This document shows positions 45,246 to 54,967 of a DNA stretch of 64,000 bases, piece after piece (position 1 is the stretch's first letter; each line of letters opens with the position of its first letter). The DNA is from Pantoea sp. Cy-639. Its GTDB lineage: Bacteria; Pseudomonadota; Gammaproteobacteria; Pseudomonadales; Pseudomonadaceae. The stretch spans positions 62,001 to 126,000 of the forward strand of contig NZ_VWXI01000002.1 of assembly GCF_011752525.1 (NCBI RefSeq), in the 5' to 3' direction. The position numbers and the translations under genes are program-made. The notes below the pieces were generated by a model, which was not told where the DNA came from, ran no database searches, and saw only the letters and a program-made list of their open reading frames with translations.

Positions 45246-46034
45246 ATGAAACAGACGCAATACGTGGCCCGCGAGCCCGATGCCCAGGGTTTCATCGATT
45301 ACCCGCAACAAGAGCACGCGGTATGGAACACCCTGATCACTCGCCAGATGAAAGTCATCGAAGGCCGGGCGTGCCAGGAATACCTCGACGGCATCGAGCA
45401 GCTCAAGCTGCCCCATGACCGCATCCCGCAACTGGGCGAAGTCAACAAAGTGCTTGGCGCCACCACCGGCTGGCAGGTCGCCCGCGTACCGGCACTGATC
45501 CCGTTCCAGACCTTCTTCGAACTGCTGGCCAGCAAGCGCTTCCCGGTCGCCACCTTCATCCGCACCCCGGAAGAACTGGACTACCTGCAAGAGCCCGACA
45601 TCTTCCATGAGATCTTCGGCCACTGCCCACTGCTGACCAACCCCTGGTTCGCCGAATTCACCCACACCTACGGCAAGCTCGGCCTGGCCGCCACCAAGGA
45701 ACAACGCGTCTACCTGGCGCGCCTGTACTGGATGACCATCGAGTTCGGCCTGATGGAAACCGCGCAAGGTCGCAAGATCTACGGCGGCGGCATCCTCTCC
45801 TCGCCGAAGGAAACCGTCTACAGCCTGTCCGACGAGCCCGAGCACCAGGCCTTCGACCCGATCGAAGCCATGCGCACGCCGTACCGCATCGATATCCTGC
45901 AGCCCGTGTACTTCGTCCTGCCGAACATGAAGCGCCTGTTCGACCTGGCCCACGAAGACATCATGGCCATGGTCCACCAGGCCATGCAGCTGGGCCTGCA
46001 CGCCCCGAAGTTTCCACCCAAGGTAGCCGCCTGA
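45246..46034 (+). CDS. phhA: Phenylalanine 4-monooxygenase
   Basis: 262 aa, the short bacterial form without the ACT regulatory domain of animals. It hydroxylates phenylalanine to tyrosine with O2 and tetrahydrobiopterin. The iron ligands are visible: H121 and H126 in [13 protein letters not shown], and E166 in [13 protein letters not shown] lies 8 nt before the ATG. It is the first gene of phhABC under PhhR. Confidence 0.97.
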   Translation: MKQTQYVAREPDAQGFIDYPQQEHAVWNTLITRQMKVIEGRACQEYLDGIEQLKLPHDRIPQLGEVNKVLGATTGWQVARVPALIPFQTFFELLASKRFPVATFIRTPEELDYLQEPDIFHEIFGHCPLLTNPWFAEFTHTYGKLGLAATKEQRVYLARLYWMTIEFGLMETAQGRKIYGGGILSSPKETVYSLSDEPEHQAFDPIEAMRTPYRIDILQPVYFVLPNMKRLFDLAHEDIMAMVHQAMQLGLHAPKFPPKVAA

Positions 46035-46072
46035 GCCGCCCTGTCGATAACAACTCAAATCGGAAAACACCC

Positions 46073-46429
46073 ATGAATGCCTTGAACCAAGCCCACTGCG
46101 AAGCCTGCCGCGCCGATGCGCCGAAAGTCACCGACGATGAACTGGCGGTGCTGATCCGCGAAATTCCGGACTGGAACATCGAAGTCCGCGACGGCCACAT
46201 GGAGCTCGAGCGCGTCTTCCTGTTCAAGAACTTCAAGCATGCCCTGGCCTTCACCAACGCCATCGGCGAAATCGCCGAGGCCGAAGGCCACCACCCAGGC
46301 CTGCTGACCGAGTGGGGCAAGGTCACCGTGACCTGGTGGAGCCACTCGATCAAGGGCCTGCACCGCAACGACTTCATCATGTGCGCCCGCACCGACGAAG
46401 TCGCCAAGACCGCCGAAGGGCGCAAGTGA
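46073..46429 (+). CDS. phhB: Pterin-4a-carbinolamine dehydratase
   Basis: 118 aa. It recycles the 4a-hydroxypterin made by PhhA. The PCD signature [21 protein letters not shown] (about 64-84) includes the catalytic histidine pair, and the later GLHRNDF supplies the aspartate. It lies 38 bp after phhA, and its stop overlaps the phhC start (TGATG). Confidence 0.96.
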   Translation: MNALNQAHCEACRADAPKVTDDELAVLIREIPDWNIEVRDGHMELERVFLFKNFKHALAFTNAIGEIAEAEGHHPGLLTEWGKVTVTWWSHSIKGLHRNDFIMCARTDEVAKTAEGRK

Positions 46430-47622
46430 TGCACTTCGCGGCCATCGGACGGGTCCCTGGCGACCCGATCCTCGGCCTGATGGAGGCCTATGCCCGCGAT
46501 GCCAGCCCGGCCAAGTTCGACTTGGGTGTCGGCGTATTCAAGGACGCCCAGGGCCTGACGCCGATCCCCGCGGCGGTCAAGCAGGCCGAGCAGCGCCTGG
46601 TCGAGCGCCAGGCCACCAAGAGCTATGTCGGCGGCCACGGAGATGCGACCTTCGGTCGCCTGATCGGCGAACTGGTGCTGGGCAGCGCCTCACCGCTGCT
46701 GGCCAGCCAGCGTGCCGGTGCCACCCAGACCCCGGGCGGCACTGGCGCCCTGCGCCTGGCGGCGGAGTTCATCGCCCATTGCCTGCCGGGACGCGGCCTG
46801 TGGCTGAGCGACCCGACCTGGCCGATCCACGAGACGATCTTCGCTGGCGCCGGCCTGAAAGTGTCCCACTATCCCTATGTGGGCGCGGACAACCGGCTTG
46901 ACGTCGACGGCATGCTGGCCGCCCTGGAACAGGCGCCGCAGGGCGATGTAGTGCTGTTGCACGCCTGCTGCCACAACCCCACCGGCTTCGACCTGAGCCA
47001 GGACGACTGGCGCGCGGTGCTGGAGATCGTCAAGCGACGCAACCTGCTGCCGCTGATCGACTTCGCCTACCAGGGCTTCGGCGATGGCCTGGAAGAGGAC
47101 GCCTGGGCGGTACGGCTGTTCGCCGCCGAACTGCCGGAGCTGCTGATCACCAGTTCGTGCTCGAAGAACTTCGGCCTGTACCGCGACCGCACTGGCGCCC
47201 TGCTGGTATGCAGCCACGACAGTGAAAAGCTGCAGGATGTACGCAGCCAGCTGGCACTGCTCGCGCGCAACCTGTGGTCGACCCCGCCGGACCACGGCGC
47301 CGCGGTAGTGGCCGAGATTCTCGGCGACGCCGCGCTCAAGGCGCTGTGGCACGAAGAGGTCGACGCCATGCGCCAACGCATCGCCGAGCTGCGCCAGGGG
47401 CTGGTCCAGGCCCTTGAGCCACACGGCCTGGCCGAGCGCTTCGCGCACATTGCCGAGCAACGCGGGATGTTCTCCTACACCGGACTGAACCCGGAGCAGG
47501 TACGCCTGCTGCGCGAACGGCACAGTGTGTACATGGTCGGCACCGGCCGGGCGAACATCGCCGGCGCGGATGCCCAACGCCTGGAGCAACTGGCTGCGGC
47601 CATCGCCGACGTCTGTCGCTGA
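46429..47622 (+). CDS. phhC: Aromatic amino-acid aminotransferase
   Basis: 397 aa. A class I PLP aminotransferase converting tyrosine to 4-hydroxyphenylpyruvate. Seen: the cofactor-binding TPGGTGALRLAAEF (about 98-111), the substrate and PLP segment HACCHNPTGFD (about 180), PLP O3' contact LIDFAYQGFG and the Schiff-base lysine in SSCSKNFGLYRDRTG (near K244). The C-terminal GTGRANIAG carries the carboxylate-binding arginine. The start ATG overlaps the phhB stop by one base. It completes the Phe-to-hydroxyphenylpyruvate route with PhhA and PhhB. Confidence 0.95.
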   Translation: MHFAAIGRVPGDPILGLMEAYARDASPAKFDLGVGVFKDAQGLTPIPAAVKQAEQRLVERQATKSYVGGHGDATFGRLIGELVLGSASPLLASQRAGATQTPGGTGALRLAAEFIAHCLPGRGLWLSDPTWPIHETIFAGAGLKVSHYPYVGADNRLDVDGMLAALEQAPQGDVVLLHACCHNPTGFDLSQDDWRAVLEIVKRRNLLPLIDFAYQGFGDGLEEDAWAVRLFAAELPELLITSSCSKNFGLYRDRTGALLVCSHDSEKLQDVRSQLALLARNLWSTPPDHGAAVVAEILGDAALKALWHEEVDAMRQRIAELRQGLVQALEPHGLAERFAHIAEQRGMFSYTGLNPEQVRLLRERHSVYMVGTGRANIAGADAQRLEQLAAAIADVCR

Positions 47623-47640
47623 GATCTGGCCGAGGCGGCG

Positions 47641-47683
47641 TGGAAAAGGGTGTGGGGCAGGCCCGCTCCCACACCCTTTTCCA
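47641..47683. terminator. Inverted repeat after phhC
   Basis: TGGAAAAGGGTGTGGG (47641-47656) pairs exactly with CCCACACCCTTTTCCA (47668-47683). The loop GCAGGCCCGCT resembles a REP core. It is a probable operon end. Confidence 0.7.
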
Positions 47684-47861
47684 ACGTCCGCATCCACGCG
47701 CCCTACCGGCACATCCCTGGCGGATATCCACCCGTTAAAACCGACCAGTGTCCGGAAAAATCTCAAACTGTCATCCAGACTGCTGTATCCTGCCCCAGCT
47801 TTTCGAAGCCCCTCACGCGCCTGGCGCAGTCTTTTCACTCACACTTGCGAGGAACGACGAG

Positions 47862-47990
47862 ATGCATGAAATCCCGAATCTTCCCTTCCCAAGCCTGAAC
47901 CCCGAAGAGCAATCCGTTGCCGCCCACGCCGAACCGGCGCCTGCCGTCGAGCAGGACGGTGACGATCAATCCAGCGCCGACCAGGAATAA
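47862..47990 (+). CDS. Acidic microprotein (42 aa)
   Basis: 42 aa. The ATG is preceded by GAGGA at 8 nt. The product starts MHEIPNLPFPSLNPEEQSV and ends in a strongly acidic tail (EQDGDDQSSADQE). There is no membrane segment, and the function is unknown. A hairpin follows the stop, so it may be its own small transcription unit. A longer in-frame reading from 47748 lacks a ribosome site. Confidence 0.55.
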   Translation: MHEIPNLPFPSLNPEEQSVAAHAEPAPAVEQDGDDQSSADQE

Positions 47991-48007
47991 CCCGCGCACA
48001 TCCGACA

Positions 48008-48058
48008 GTGTGAAAACGGCTGACCTGCGGGAACCTCCCCGTCATCGCGTTTTCACAC
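48008..48058 (+). other. Inverted repeat before the MFS gene
   Basis: GTGTGAAAACG (48008-48018) pairs exactly with CGTTTTCACAC (48048-48058) around 29 nt. It could be a terminator for the 42-aa gene or an operator for the next gene. Confidence 0.4.
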
Positions 48059-48089
48059 CGTCAAGAACCCCGACCCGCCGAAGGACCCC

Positions 48090-49277
48090 ATGCCCGAGTC
48101 ACCCCGCCCCTTTGCAGTCACCCTGCAAGTCGTCTCCATCGTGCTCTTCACCTTCATCGGCTACCTGAATATCGGCATTCCCCTCGCCGTGCTGCCCGGC
48201 TACGTGCACAACGACCTGGGCTTCAGCGCCGTGATCGCCGGCCTGGTGATCAGCGTCCAGTACCTGGCCACCCTGCTCAGCCGCCCGACCGCCAGCCGCA
48301 TCATCGACAACCTCGGCAGCAAGAAGGCCGTCATGTGGGGCCTCGCCGGTTGCGGCCTGAGCGGCGTGTTCATGCTTGCCTGCAGCTTCCTCACCCACCT
48401 GCCGGCGCTGAGCCTGGCCTGCCTGCTGGTCGGCCGCCTGGTGCTGGGCAGCGCCGAAAGCCTGGTGGGGTCGGGGTCGATCGGCTGGGGGATCGGCCGG
48501 GTCGGCGCAGACAACACCGCCAAGGTCATTTCCTGGAACGGCATCGCCAGTTATGGCGCACTGGCCATCGGTGCGCCGCTGGGGGTGCTGATGGTCAAGG
48601 CACTGGGCTTGTGGGCCATGGGCGCGAGCATCATCCTGCTCGGCGTGCTCGGCCTGCTGCTGGCCTGGCCCAAGCGTGCCGCCCCCGTGGTGGCCGGCGT
48701 GCGCCTGCCTTTCCTACGGGTGCTGGGCAAAGTGTTCCCCCACGGCTCGGGGCTGGCCCTGGGCTCGATCGGCTTTGGCACCATCGCCACCTTCATCACC
48801 TTGTACTACGCCAGCCGCGACTGGCCCAACGCCGCACTGACCCTGAGCCTGTTCGGCGCCAGCTTCATCAGCGCGCGCCTGCTGTTCGGCAACCTGATCA
48901 ACCGTATCGGCGGCTTTCGCGTGGCGATCGCCTGCCTGTCGGTGGAAACCCTGGGGCTGCTGATGCTGTGGCTGGCGCCCAGCGCCGAGCTGGCCCTGGC
49001 GGGAGCGGCACTGAGCGGGTTCGGTTTCTCGCTGGTATTTCCGGCGCTGGGCGTGGAAGCGGTGAACCAGGTGTCGGCCGCCAACCGCGGCGCGGCGGTG
49101 GGGGCCTATTCACTGTTCATCGACCTGTCGCTGGGCATCACCGGACCGCTGGTGGGCGCGGTGGCGGCGGGCTTCGGCTTCGCCTCGATGTTCCTGTTCG
49201 CCGCTGCGGCAGCGGCTTGCGGACTGGTATTGAGCCTGTACCTGTACCGTCAGGCGCAACGCCTGCGCGCCACCTGA
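48090..49277 (+). CDS. MFS transporter, YhhS/UPF0226-like
   Basis: 395 aa with about twelve membrane helices and almost no soluble parts. The loop-2 signature [19 protein letters not shown] (about 64-82), the [23 protein letters not shown] segment (about 115-137) and the second-half motif [17 protein letters not shown] fit the YhhS/YfcJ group. These are inner-membrane exporters with poorly known substrates; arabinose and drug efflux have been reported for relatives. AAGGA precedes the ATG. It is monocistronic, followed by a REP. Confidence 0.88.
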   Translation: MPESPRPFAVTLQVVSIVLFTFIGYLNIGIPLAVLPGYVHNDLGFSAVIAGLVISVQYLATLLSRPTASRIIDNLGSKKAVMWGLAGCGLSGVFMLACSFLTHLPALSLACLLVGRLVLGSAESLVGSGSIGWGIGRVGADNTAKVISWNGIASYGALAIGAPLGVLMVKALGLWAMGASIILLGVLGLLLAWPKRAAPVVAGVRLPFLRVLGKVFPHGSGLALGSIGFGTIATFITLYYASRDWPNAALTLSLFGASFISARLLFGNLINRIGGFRVAIACLSVETLGLLMLWLAPSAELALAGAALSGFGFSLVFPALGVEAVNQVSAANRGAAVGAYSLFIDLSLGITGPLVGAVAAGFGFASMFLFAAAAAACGLVLSLYLYRQAQRLRAT

Positions 49278-49281
49278 AAAC

Positions 49282-49342
49282 ATCGCGGGGCAAGCCTGCT
49301 CCCACGGGGATACGCCGTGGGAGCAGGCTTGCCCCGCGATGG
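49282..49342. repeat. REP palindrome, 27-bp perfect stem
   Basis: The arm at 49282-49308 (starting CATCGCGGGGCAAGCC) is the exact complement of 49316-49342, with a 7-nt loop. It is the same family as the palindrome at 43354. It lies between convergent genes. Confidence 0.88.
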
Positions 49343-49351
49343 CCGGCACAT

Positions 49352-52300
49352 TCAGCGCTGGGCGTACTGCAACACTACTTCCAGCGGATGACGCAACTGC
49401 TTCTCGGTCATGCGCTTGACCTGGCTGCGGCACGAGTAGCCGGTCGCCAGCGCTTCCCCTTCCTTGTCCAGCTTGGTCGCCCAGGATTGCTCGAAGATGG
49501 TCTTCGAGGTCTGCTGGTTACGCGCCTCGTGCCCATAGGTGCCAGACATGCCGCAGCAGCCTGTGGCCTCGGTGACCAGTTTCAGCCCCAGTCGCGCGAA
49601 CACCTGCTCCCACTGCCGGGTGCTGGCCGGCACGTTGGTCTTCTCGGTGCAGTGGGCCATCAGGCGGAAGCTCTCGGCCTTGGCCGCCACCTGCTCGGGC
49701 AGCACGTCCATCAGCCATTCCTGGGGCAGCAGCACCTTGGGGCATCCCGCCAGGCCATCGACCTTCTGGTACTCCTGTCGGTACACCAGGGTCATCGCCG
49801 GATCCAGCCCCACCAGCGGCACGCCGCAGTCGGCCAGGGCCTTGAGCTGGGTGGCGTTGCGAATCGCCGCCTTGGCGAAGGCCCCCAGGAAGCCCTGGAC
49901 ATGCAACGGCTTGCCGTTGGCACTGTACGGCGCGAGGAACACCTTGTGCCCCAGGCGATGGGCCAGCTCGATGAACGACGCCAGCAACGGCGTTTCGAAG
50001 TAGCGGGTAAAGGCATCCTGCACCAGCACGATGCTGCGCTCGCGCTGCGCCGGGGTCAGCTCGCGCAGGGCCGGCACGCTGGCCACCTGGACCCGGCAAC
50101 GGGTCAGGGTCGACTGGAAGTTGAAGCGGCTGATCAACGGGCTGTCGACCATGCCGACCTTGTCCGCCAGCAGGCGCCCCACCCACTTCGACCCCATCAC
50201 CGCGTTGTACAGACCAGGCGCATGGGCCAGATACGGGATGGTGAACTCCAGCGAGCCGATCAAGTAGTCACGCAGCGGCCTCTGGTAGCGGCCGTGGTAC
50301 AGCTCGAGGAAGCGCGAGCGGAAGTCCGGCACGTTGACCTTGATCGGGCACTGCCCGGCGCACGACTTGCACGCCAGACAGCCGGCCATGGCGTCGTAGA
50401 CCTCATGGGAAAAATCTTCCTGTCCCTGGTTGCGTGCACGATTGTTGCGCAACCGCGCCGGCAGCCCCTTGAGCCAGGACACCCGGTTGCGCGTCGCCGC
50501 CAGCACATCGATGCCGGCCTCGCCCTGCAGGCGCAGCCATTCGCGCACCAGCGAGGCACGCCCCTTGGGCGAGTGCTGACGCTCGCGGGTGGCCTTCCAC
50601 GACGGGCACATGGCGTCGTTGGGATCGTAGTTGTAGCAGGCACCGTTGCCGTTGCAGTACACGGCGCTGCCGAAGTCCTGCCAGACCCGCTCGTCAATCG
50701 TGCGATCGAGATCGCCACGCAGGGTCACGCCATCCACCGGGGTCAGGCCTTCGACGCTGTCCGGCGGGGTGCAGATCTTGCCGGGGTTGAGCTGATTGTG
50801 TGGGTCGAAGGCGCCCTTCAAGCGCTGCAACGCCGGGTACAGCTCACCGAAATAGGCCGGGACGTACTCCGAGCGCAGGCCCTTGCCATGCTCCCCCCAG
50901 AGCAGGCCACCATAGCGCTGGGTCAAGGCCGCCACCGCATCGGAGATCGGCTTGACCAATGCGGCCTGGGCCGGGTCCTTCATGTCCAGGGCCGGGCGCA
51001 CGTGCAGCACGCCGGCGTCGACATGGCCGAACATGCCGTAGGCCAGGCCATAACCATCGAGCAAGGCGCGAAAATCGGCGATGTAGTCGGCCAGTTGCTC
51101 AGGGGGTACCGCGGTATCCTCGACGAACGGCTGCGGACGCACTTCGCCCTCGACGTTGCCCAGCAGGCCCACCGAACGCTTGCGCATGGTGTAGACGCGC
51201 GTGACCGCCTCGGCGCCTTCAGCCAGGGTATGGCCCAGGCGCTCGACGCTGGTGTCGCTGCGCAGGTGCTCGATGAACGCCTGTACCCGGGCATTGACCT
51301 CGGCCGGCTCGTCGCCGCAGAACTCCACCAGGTTGATGCCCAGGGTCGGGCGCCCCGGGTCGGCCGGGAAATACTCGGCGACGCTGTGCCAGACGATGTC
51401 CTGCATCGCCAGCATCAGCACCTTGGAGTCGACGGTCTCGATCGACAACGGCTTGTGCGCCATCAATGCATTGGCGTCGCGCAGGGCGTCCATGAAGCTG
51501 GTGTAGCGCACGTTGACCAGTACGGCGTACTTCGGAATCGGCAGCACATTGAGCTTGGCCTCGACCACATAACCGAGCGAGCCTTCGGCGCCGCACAGCA
51601 CGCTGTTGAGGTTGAAGCGACCTTGCTCGTCACGCAGGTGCGCGAGGTCGTAGCCGGTCAGGCAGCGATTGAGCCTGGGGAAGGTGCTTTCGATCAGCTC
51701 GCCCTGGGTTTGCTGGATCTCCCGGGCCATGCGGTACACCTCGCCGACCCGACCTGGCGCGGCACAAGCCTGTTCCAGCGCCGCATCGTCGATCGGCAGG
51801 CTATGCAGGCGCTCGCCGCCGAGCAGCACGCTGTGCAGCTCTAGCACGTGGTCACGGGTCTTGCCATAGGTGCAACTGCCCTGGCCGCTGGCGTCGGTGT
51901 TGATCATGCCGCCGACGGTGGCACGGTTGGAGGTCGACAGCTCAGGGGCGAAAAACAGCCCGTGGGGCTTGAGCGCGGCGTTGAGCTGGTCCTTGACCAC
52001 GCCGGCCTGGACCCGCACCCAACGCGCCTCGACGTTGATCTCGAGAATGCTGTTCATGTGCCGCGACAGGTCGACGACGATGCCGTCGGTCAGCGACTGG
52101 CCGTTGGTGCCAGTACCACCGCCGCGCGGGGTGAGCTTGATGCCGCGAAAACGCGGCTCGGCCATCAGCGTGGCAACCCGTGCCACATCCTCGGCATCCA
52201 GTGGGAATACCGCGGCCTGGGGCAGGCGCTGGTAGATCGAGTTGTCGGTGGCCAGCACGGTGCGAGTCGCGTAGTCGGCGCTGATCTGGCCGCGGAAGCC

Positions 52301-52372
52301 GCTGCCTTTCAGGGCTTCGAGGAATTCAGGATATTGGGCGGCGGGCGCGCGGGGCGGCAGCTGGGCGATCAT
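49352..52372 (-). CDS. Large FAD-linked and Fe-S oxidoreductase (YdiJ-like, probable D-2-hydroxyacid dehydrogenase)
   Basis: 1006 aa. It fuses a D-lactate-dehydrogenase-like flavin part with an Fe-S part. The FAD_binding_4 (PCMH) domain (about 45-290) has LTPRGGGTGTNGQSLTDGIVVDLS, and FAD-oxidase C-terminal domain runs about 290-560. The ferredoxin-like segment CLACKSCAGQCPIKVNVPDFR (about 655) is followed by a CCG-type domain ending ATGCCGMSGTYGHE (about 935). E. coli YdiJ of the same layout is reported to oxidise D-2-hydroxyglutarate, so a membrane-associated 2-hydroxyacid dehydrogenase is likely. The substrate is not provable here. It is divergent from a LysR gene. Confidence 0.9.
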   Translation of the reverse strand: MIAQLPPRAPAAQYPEFLEALKGSGFRGQISADYATRTVLATDNSIYQRLPQAAVFPLDAEDVARVATLMAEPRFRGIKLTPRGGGTGTNGQSLTDGIVVDLSRHMNSILEINVEARWVRVQAGVVKDQLNAALKPHGLFFAPELSTSNRATVGGMINTDASGQGSCTYGKTRDHVLELHSVLLGGERLHSLPIDDAALEQACAAPGRVGEVYRMAREIQQTQGELIESTFPRLNRCLTGYDLAHLRDEQGRFNLNSVLCGAEGSLGYVVEAKLNVLPIPKYAVLVNVRYTSFMDALRDANALMAHKPLSIETVDSKVLMLAMQDIVWHSVAEYFPADPGRPTLGINLVEFCGDEPAEVNARVQAFIEHLRSDTSVERLGHTLAEGAEAVTRVYTMRKRSVGLLGNVEGEVRPQPFVEDTAVPPEQLADYIADFRALLDGYGLAYGMFGHVDAGVLHVRPALDMKDPAQAALVKPISDAVAALTQRYGGLLWGEHGKGLRSEYVPAYFGELYPALQRLKGAFDPHNQLNPGKICTPPDSVEGLTPVDGVTLRGDLDRTIDERVWQDFGSAVYCNGNGACYNYDPNDAMCPSWKATRERQHSPKGRASLVREWLRLQGEAGIDVLAATRNRVSWLKGLPARLRNNRARNQGQEDFSHEVYDAMAGCLACKSCAGQCPIKVNVPDFRSRFLELYHGRYQRPLRDYLIGSLEFTIPYLAHAPGLYNAVMGSKWVGRLLADKVGMVDSPLISRFNFQSTLTRCRVQVASVPALRELTPAQRERSIVLVQDAFTRYFETPLLASFIELAHRLGHKVFLAPYSANGKPLHVQGFLGAFAKAAIRNATQLKALADCGVPLVGLDPAMTLVYRQEYQKVDGLAGCPKVLLPQEWLMDVLPEQVAAKAESFRLMAHCTEKTNVPASTRQWEQVFARLGLKLVTEATGCCGMSGTYGHEARNQQTSKTIFEQSWATKLDKEGEALATGYSCRSQVKRMTEKQLRHPLEVVLQYAQR

Positions 52373-52563
52373 CGGTGGATGGCCTCGTTATCGTGTCTTG
52401 GCTGATCAGGGCTTGCAGGAACGGTACAACACGCTTCTGCAGATGCAATAGATTGTCATTTCTGCATGAATCGATTTGCATTGGATGACGGGTAGGCCAA
52501 TGTTCCTGTAGTTTCGCGCCAGGGGCAAACGGATATTCCTGCCGCTATCGATGAGTTTCATGA

Positions 52564-53445
52564 ATGAATTACCGCCACCTCACCCCCTCGATGTCGCTAC
52601 TGCTGGCCTTCGAGGCCGCGGCACGGCATGAAAGCTACACCCGCGCCGCCGCCGAGCTGTCGCTCACGCAAAGCGCGGTGAGCCGCCAGGTGCAGGCGCT
52701 GGAGCAGCAACTGGGGCTGACCTTGTTCCGCCGCGAAGGTCGCCAGGTGCAACTGACCGACGTCGGCCGCCTGTACCAGCGCGAATTGAGCGAGGCGCTC
52801 GGACGCATCCGCAGCGCCACCTTGCAGGCCCTGGCCTACCAGTCCGGCGTCGGCACCCTGCGCCTGGCGACCCTGCCAACCTTCGGCTCGAAGTGGCTGC
52901 TGCCACGCCTGCATGCGTTCTACGGCGCCCACCCAGGCATGCTGGTGCACATTCATTCACGCATCGAAGCGATCAACTTCGATGCCAGCGAGATCGACGC
53001 CGCCATCGGCGTGGCCAGCCACGACCTGCCAGGGCTGATCTGCCATCGCCTGCACGCCGAGGAACTGGTGGTGATCCTGCCACCGGAGGCGGCCCGGGAT
53101 GGCCAGTGGGACCCGACGCGGATCAGCGCCGAAATGCTGCTCAATGTCGCCAACAACCCCCACGCCTGGGGCGAATGGTTTTCCCACCACAGCCTGCCCC
53201 ACCGAGCGATGCGCCTGGGGCCGAGCTTCGAGCTGACCTCGCACCTGATCCAGGCGGTACGAGCCGGCATCGGCATCGGCCTGGTGCCGCGGATCCTGGT
53301 GGCGGACGAACTGGCCAGCGGCGAGCTGTTCAGCCCCGGGGCGCCATTCGCCAGCCAGCGCAGCTACTACCTGATCTACCCACCACGCAACGAAGCGCTG
53401 CCATCGCTACGCGCGTTTCGCAGTTGGCTGCTGGAACAGATCTGA
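52564..53445 (+). CDS. LysR-family regulator (GcvA-like)
   Basis: 293 aa. The N-terminal winged HTH (about 1-65) has ESYTRAAAELSLTQSAVSRQVQALEQQLGLTLF. The effector domain (about 90-290) resembles the GcvA/DsdC group (GTLRLATLPTFGSKWLLPRL). It lies 191 bp from, and divergent to, the large FAD/Fe-S oxidoreductase, so it may control that gene. The intergenic region has an ATGCAA/TTGCAT inverted pair (52443-52448, 52476-52481). The effector is unknown. Confidence 0.9.
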   Translation: MNYRHLTPSMSLLLAFEAAARHESYTRAAAELSLTQSAVSRQVQALEQQLGLTLFRREGRQVQLTDVGRLYQRELSEALGRIRSATLQALAYQSGVGTLRLATLPTFGSKWLLPRLHAFYGAHPGMLVHIHSRIEAINFDASEIDAAIGVASHDLPGLICHRLHAEELVVILPPEAARDGQWDPTRISAEMLLNVANNPHAWGEWFSHHSLPHRAMRLGPSFELTSHLIQAVRAGIGIGLVPRILVADELASGELFSPGAPFASQRSYYLIYPPRNEALPSLRAFRSWLLEQI

Positions 53446-53475
53446 GCCCCCAACAGCGCGGGAACAAGCAATAAA

Positions 53476-53507
53476 AAACCCGATGCCAGTCGCCCGGCAT
53501 CGGGTTT
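53476..53507. terminator. Terminator between the LysR gene and aroP
   Basis: AAACCCGATGCC (53476-53487) and GGCATCGGGTTT (53496-53507) form a perfect 12-bp stem. A- and T-rich flanks on both sides suit the convergent genes. Confidence 0.88.
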
Positions 53508-53524
53508 CTTCAAGCCATTACGGC

Positions 53525-54943
53525 TTACTTGGCAATACTGCTCGCGGCACCGTTGGTCGATGCGCCACGCTTGCCCTTGATCAGGTAGGCCAGGTACATC
53601 ACCACCAGCCAGACCGGCATCGCGTAAACCGACACCTGGATGCCCGGGATCTGCAGCATGATGCCCAGGATCAGCACCACGAACGCCAGCACCAGGTAGT
53701 TGCCATAGGGGTACCACAGCGCCTTGAACAGCGGCTTCTGGCCGGTACGGTCCAGGTGCTGGCGGAACTTCAGGTGCGAGTAGCTGATCATCGCCCAGTT
53801 GATCACCAGGGTCGCCACCACCAGCGACATCAGCAGTTCCAGGGCGTTCTGCGGCATCAGGTAGTTGAGCAGCACAGCGATCAGGGTCACGGCCGCCGAC
53901 ACCAGGATCGAGCGCACCGGCACGCCGCGACGGTCGACCTTCGCCAGCGCCGCCGGGGCATCACCCTGCTCGGCCATGCCCAGGAGCATGCGGGCGTTGC
54001 AGTAGGTGCCGCTGTTGTACACCGACAGCGCAGCGGTCAGGACCACGAAGTTCAGCAGGTGCGCGGCAACGTCGCTGCCCAGCAGCGAGAACACCTGGAC
54101 GAACGGGCTGCTGCCATAGCTGCCGCCGGACGCGTCGATGCTGGCCACCAGGCTGTCCCACGGGGTCAGCGACAGCAGAATCACCAGGGCGCCGACATAG
54201 AAGATCAGGATGCGATAGATGACCTGGTTGATCGCCTTGGGGATCACGGTCTTCGGCTTGTCGGCCTCGGCGGCGGTGAAACCGAGCATTTCCAGGCCGC
54301 CAAAGGAGAACATGATGAACGCCAGGGCCATCACCAGGCCGCTGACACCATGCGGGAAGAAGCCACCATGGGCCCACAGGTTGGTGACCGATGCCTCAGG
54401 ACCGCCGCTGCCGCTGGTCAGCAGGTAAGCGCCCAGGGCGATCATGCCGACGATGGCGGCGACCTTGATGATCGCGAACCAGAACTCGGCCTCGCCGAAG
54501 ATCTTCACGTTCATCAGGTTGATGGCGTTGATCAGGATGAAGAAGCCCGCCGCCGTGACCCAGGTCGGGATCTCCGGCCACCAGTAGTGGATGTACTTGC
54601 CCACCGCCGACAGCTCCGACATGCCCACCAGGATGTACAGCACCCAGCAGTTCCAGCCCGACAGGAAGCCGGCGAAGCCGCCCCAGTACTTGTGCGCGAA
54701 GTGGCTGAAGGAGCCGGCCACCGGCTCCTCGACGATCATCTCGCCAAGCTGGCGCATGATCATGAAGGCGATAAAGCCGCAGATGGCGTAGCCGAGGATC
54801 ATCGACGGACCGGCGGACTTCATCACGCCGGCCGAGCCCAGGAACAATCCGGTACCGATCGCGCCACCCAGGGCGATCAGCTGGATATGGCGGTTCTTCA
54901 AGCCACGCTTGAGTTCGCCAGACTGTGAGTTATGTCCACTCAT
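53525..54943 (-). CDS. aroP: Aromatic amino-acid permease AroP
   Basis: 472 aa. An APC-superfamily proton symporter with about twelve membrane helices. It starts with the AroP/PheP-type MSGHNSQSGELKRGLKNRHIQLIALGGAIGTGLFLGS, and includes IMRQLGEMIVEEPVAGSFSHFAHKYWG and GFTAAEADKPKTVIPKAINQVIYRI. AroP in this family takes up Phe, Tyr and Trp. The ATG at 54943 follows AGGTGA; the longer open frame upstream is unsupported. phhABC 7 kb away would use its substrates. Confidence 0.92.
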   Translation of the reverse strand: MSGHNSQSGELKRGLKNRHIQLIALGGAIGTGLFLGSAGVMKSAGPSMILGYAICGFIAFMIMRQLGEMIVEEPVAGSFSHFAHKYWGGFAGFLSGWNCWVLYILVGMSELSAVGKYIHYWWPEIPTWVTAAGFFILINAINLMNVKIFGEAEFWFAIIKVAAIVGMIALGAYLLTSGSGGPEASVTNLWAHGGFFPHGVSGLVMALAFIMFSFGGLEMLGFTAAEADKPKTVIPKAINQVIYRILIFYVGALVILLSLTPWDSLVASIDASGGSYGSSPFVQVFSLLGSDVAAHLLNFVVLTAALSVYNSGTYCNARMLLGMAEQGDAPAALAKVDRRGVPVRSILVSAAVTLIAVLLNYLMPQNALELLMSLVVATLVINWAMISYSHLKFRQHLDRTGQKPLFKALWYPYGNYLVLAFVVLILGIMLQIPGIQVSVYAMPVWLVVMYLAYLIKGKRGASTNGAASSIAK

Positions 54944-54959
54944 GAACGAAGTCACCTGC

Positions 54960-54967
54960 TTGTTTTT
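54960..54967 (-). promoter_or_regulatory. AANAANAA candidate Hfq/Crc motif before aroP
   Basis: Minus-strand AAAAACAA directly precedes GCAGGTGA, the Shine-Dalgarno region, 16 nt before the aroP ATG. Confidence 0.5.

Noticed and set aside
48335..51844. 1169-codon open frame on the plus strand through the MFS gene and antisense to the FAD/Fe-S gene
   Set aside because: It spans two convergent genes in shadow frames; composition and lack of motifs mark it as an artefact.
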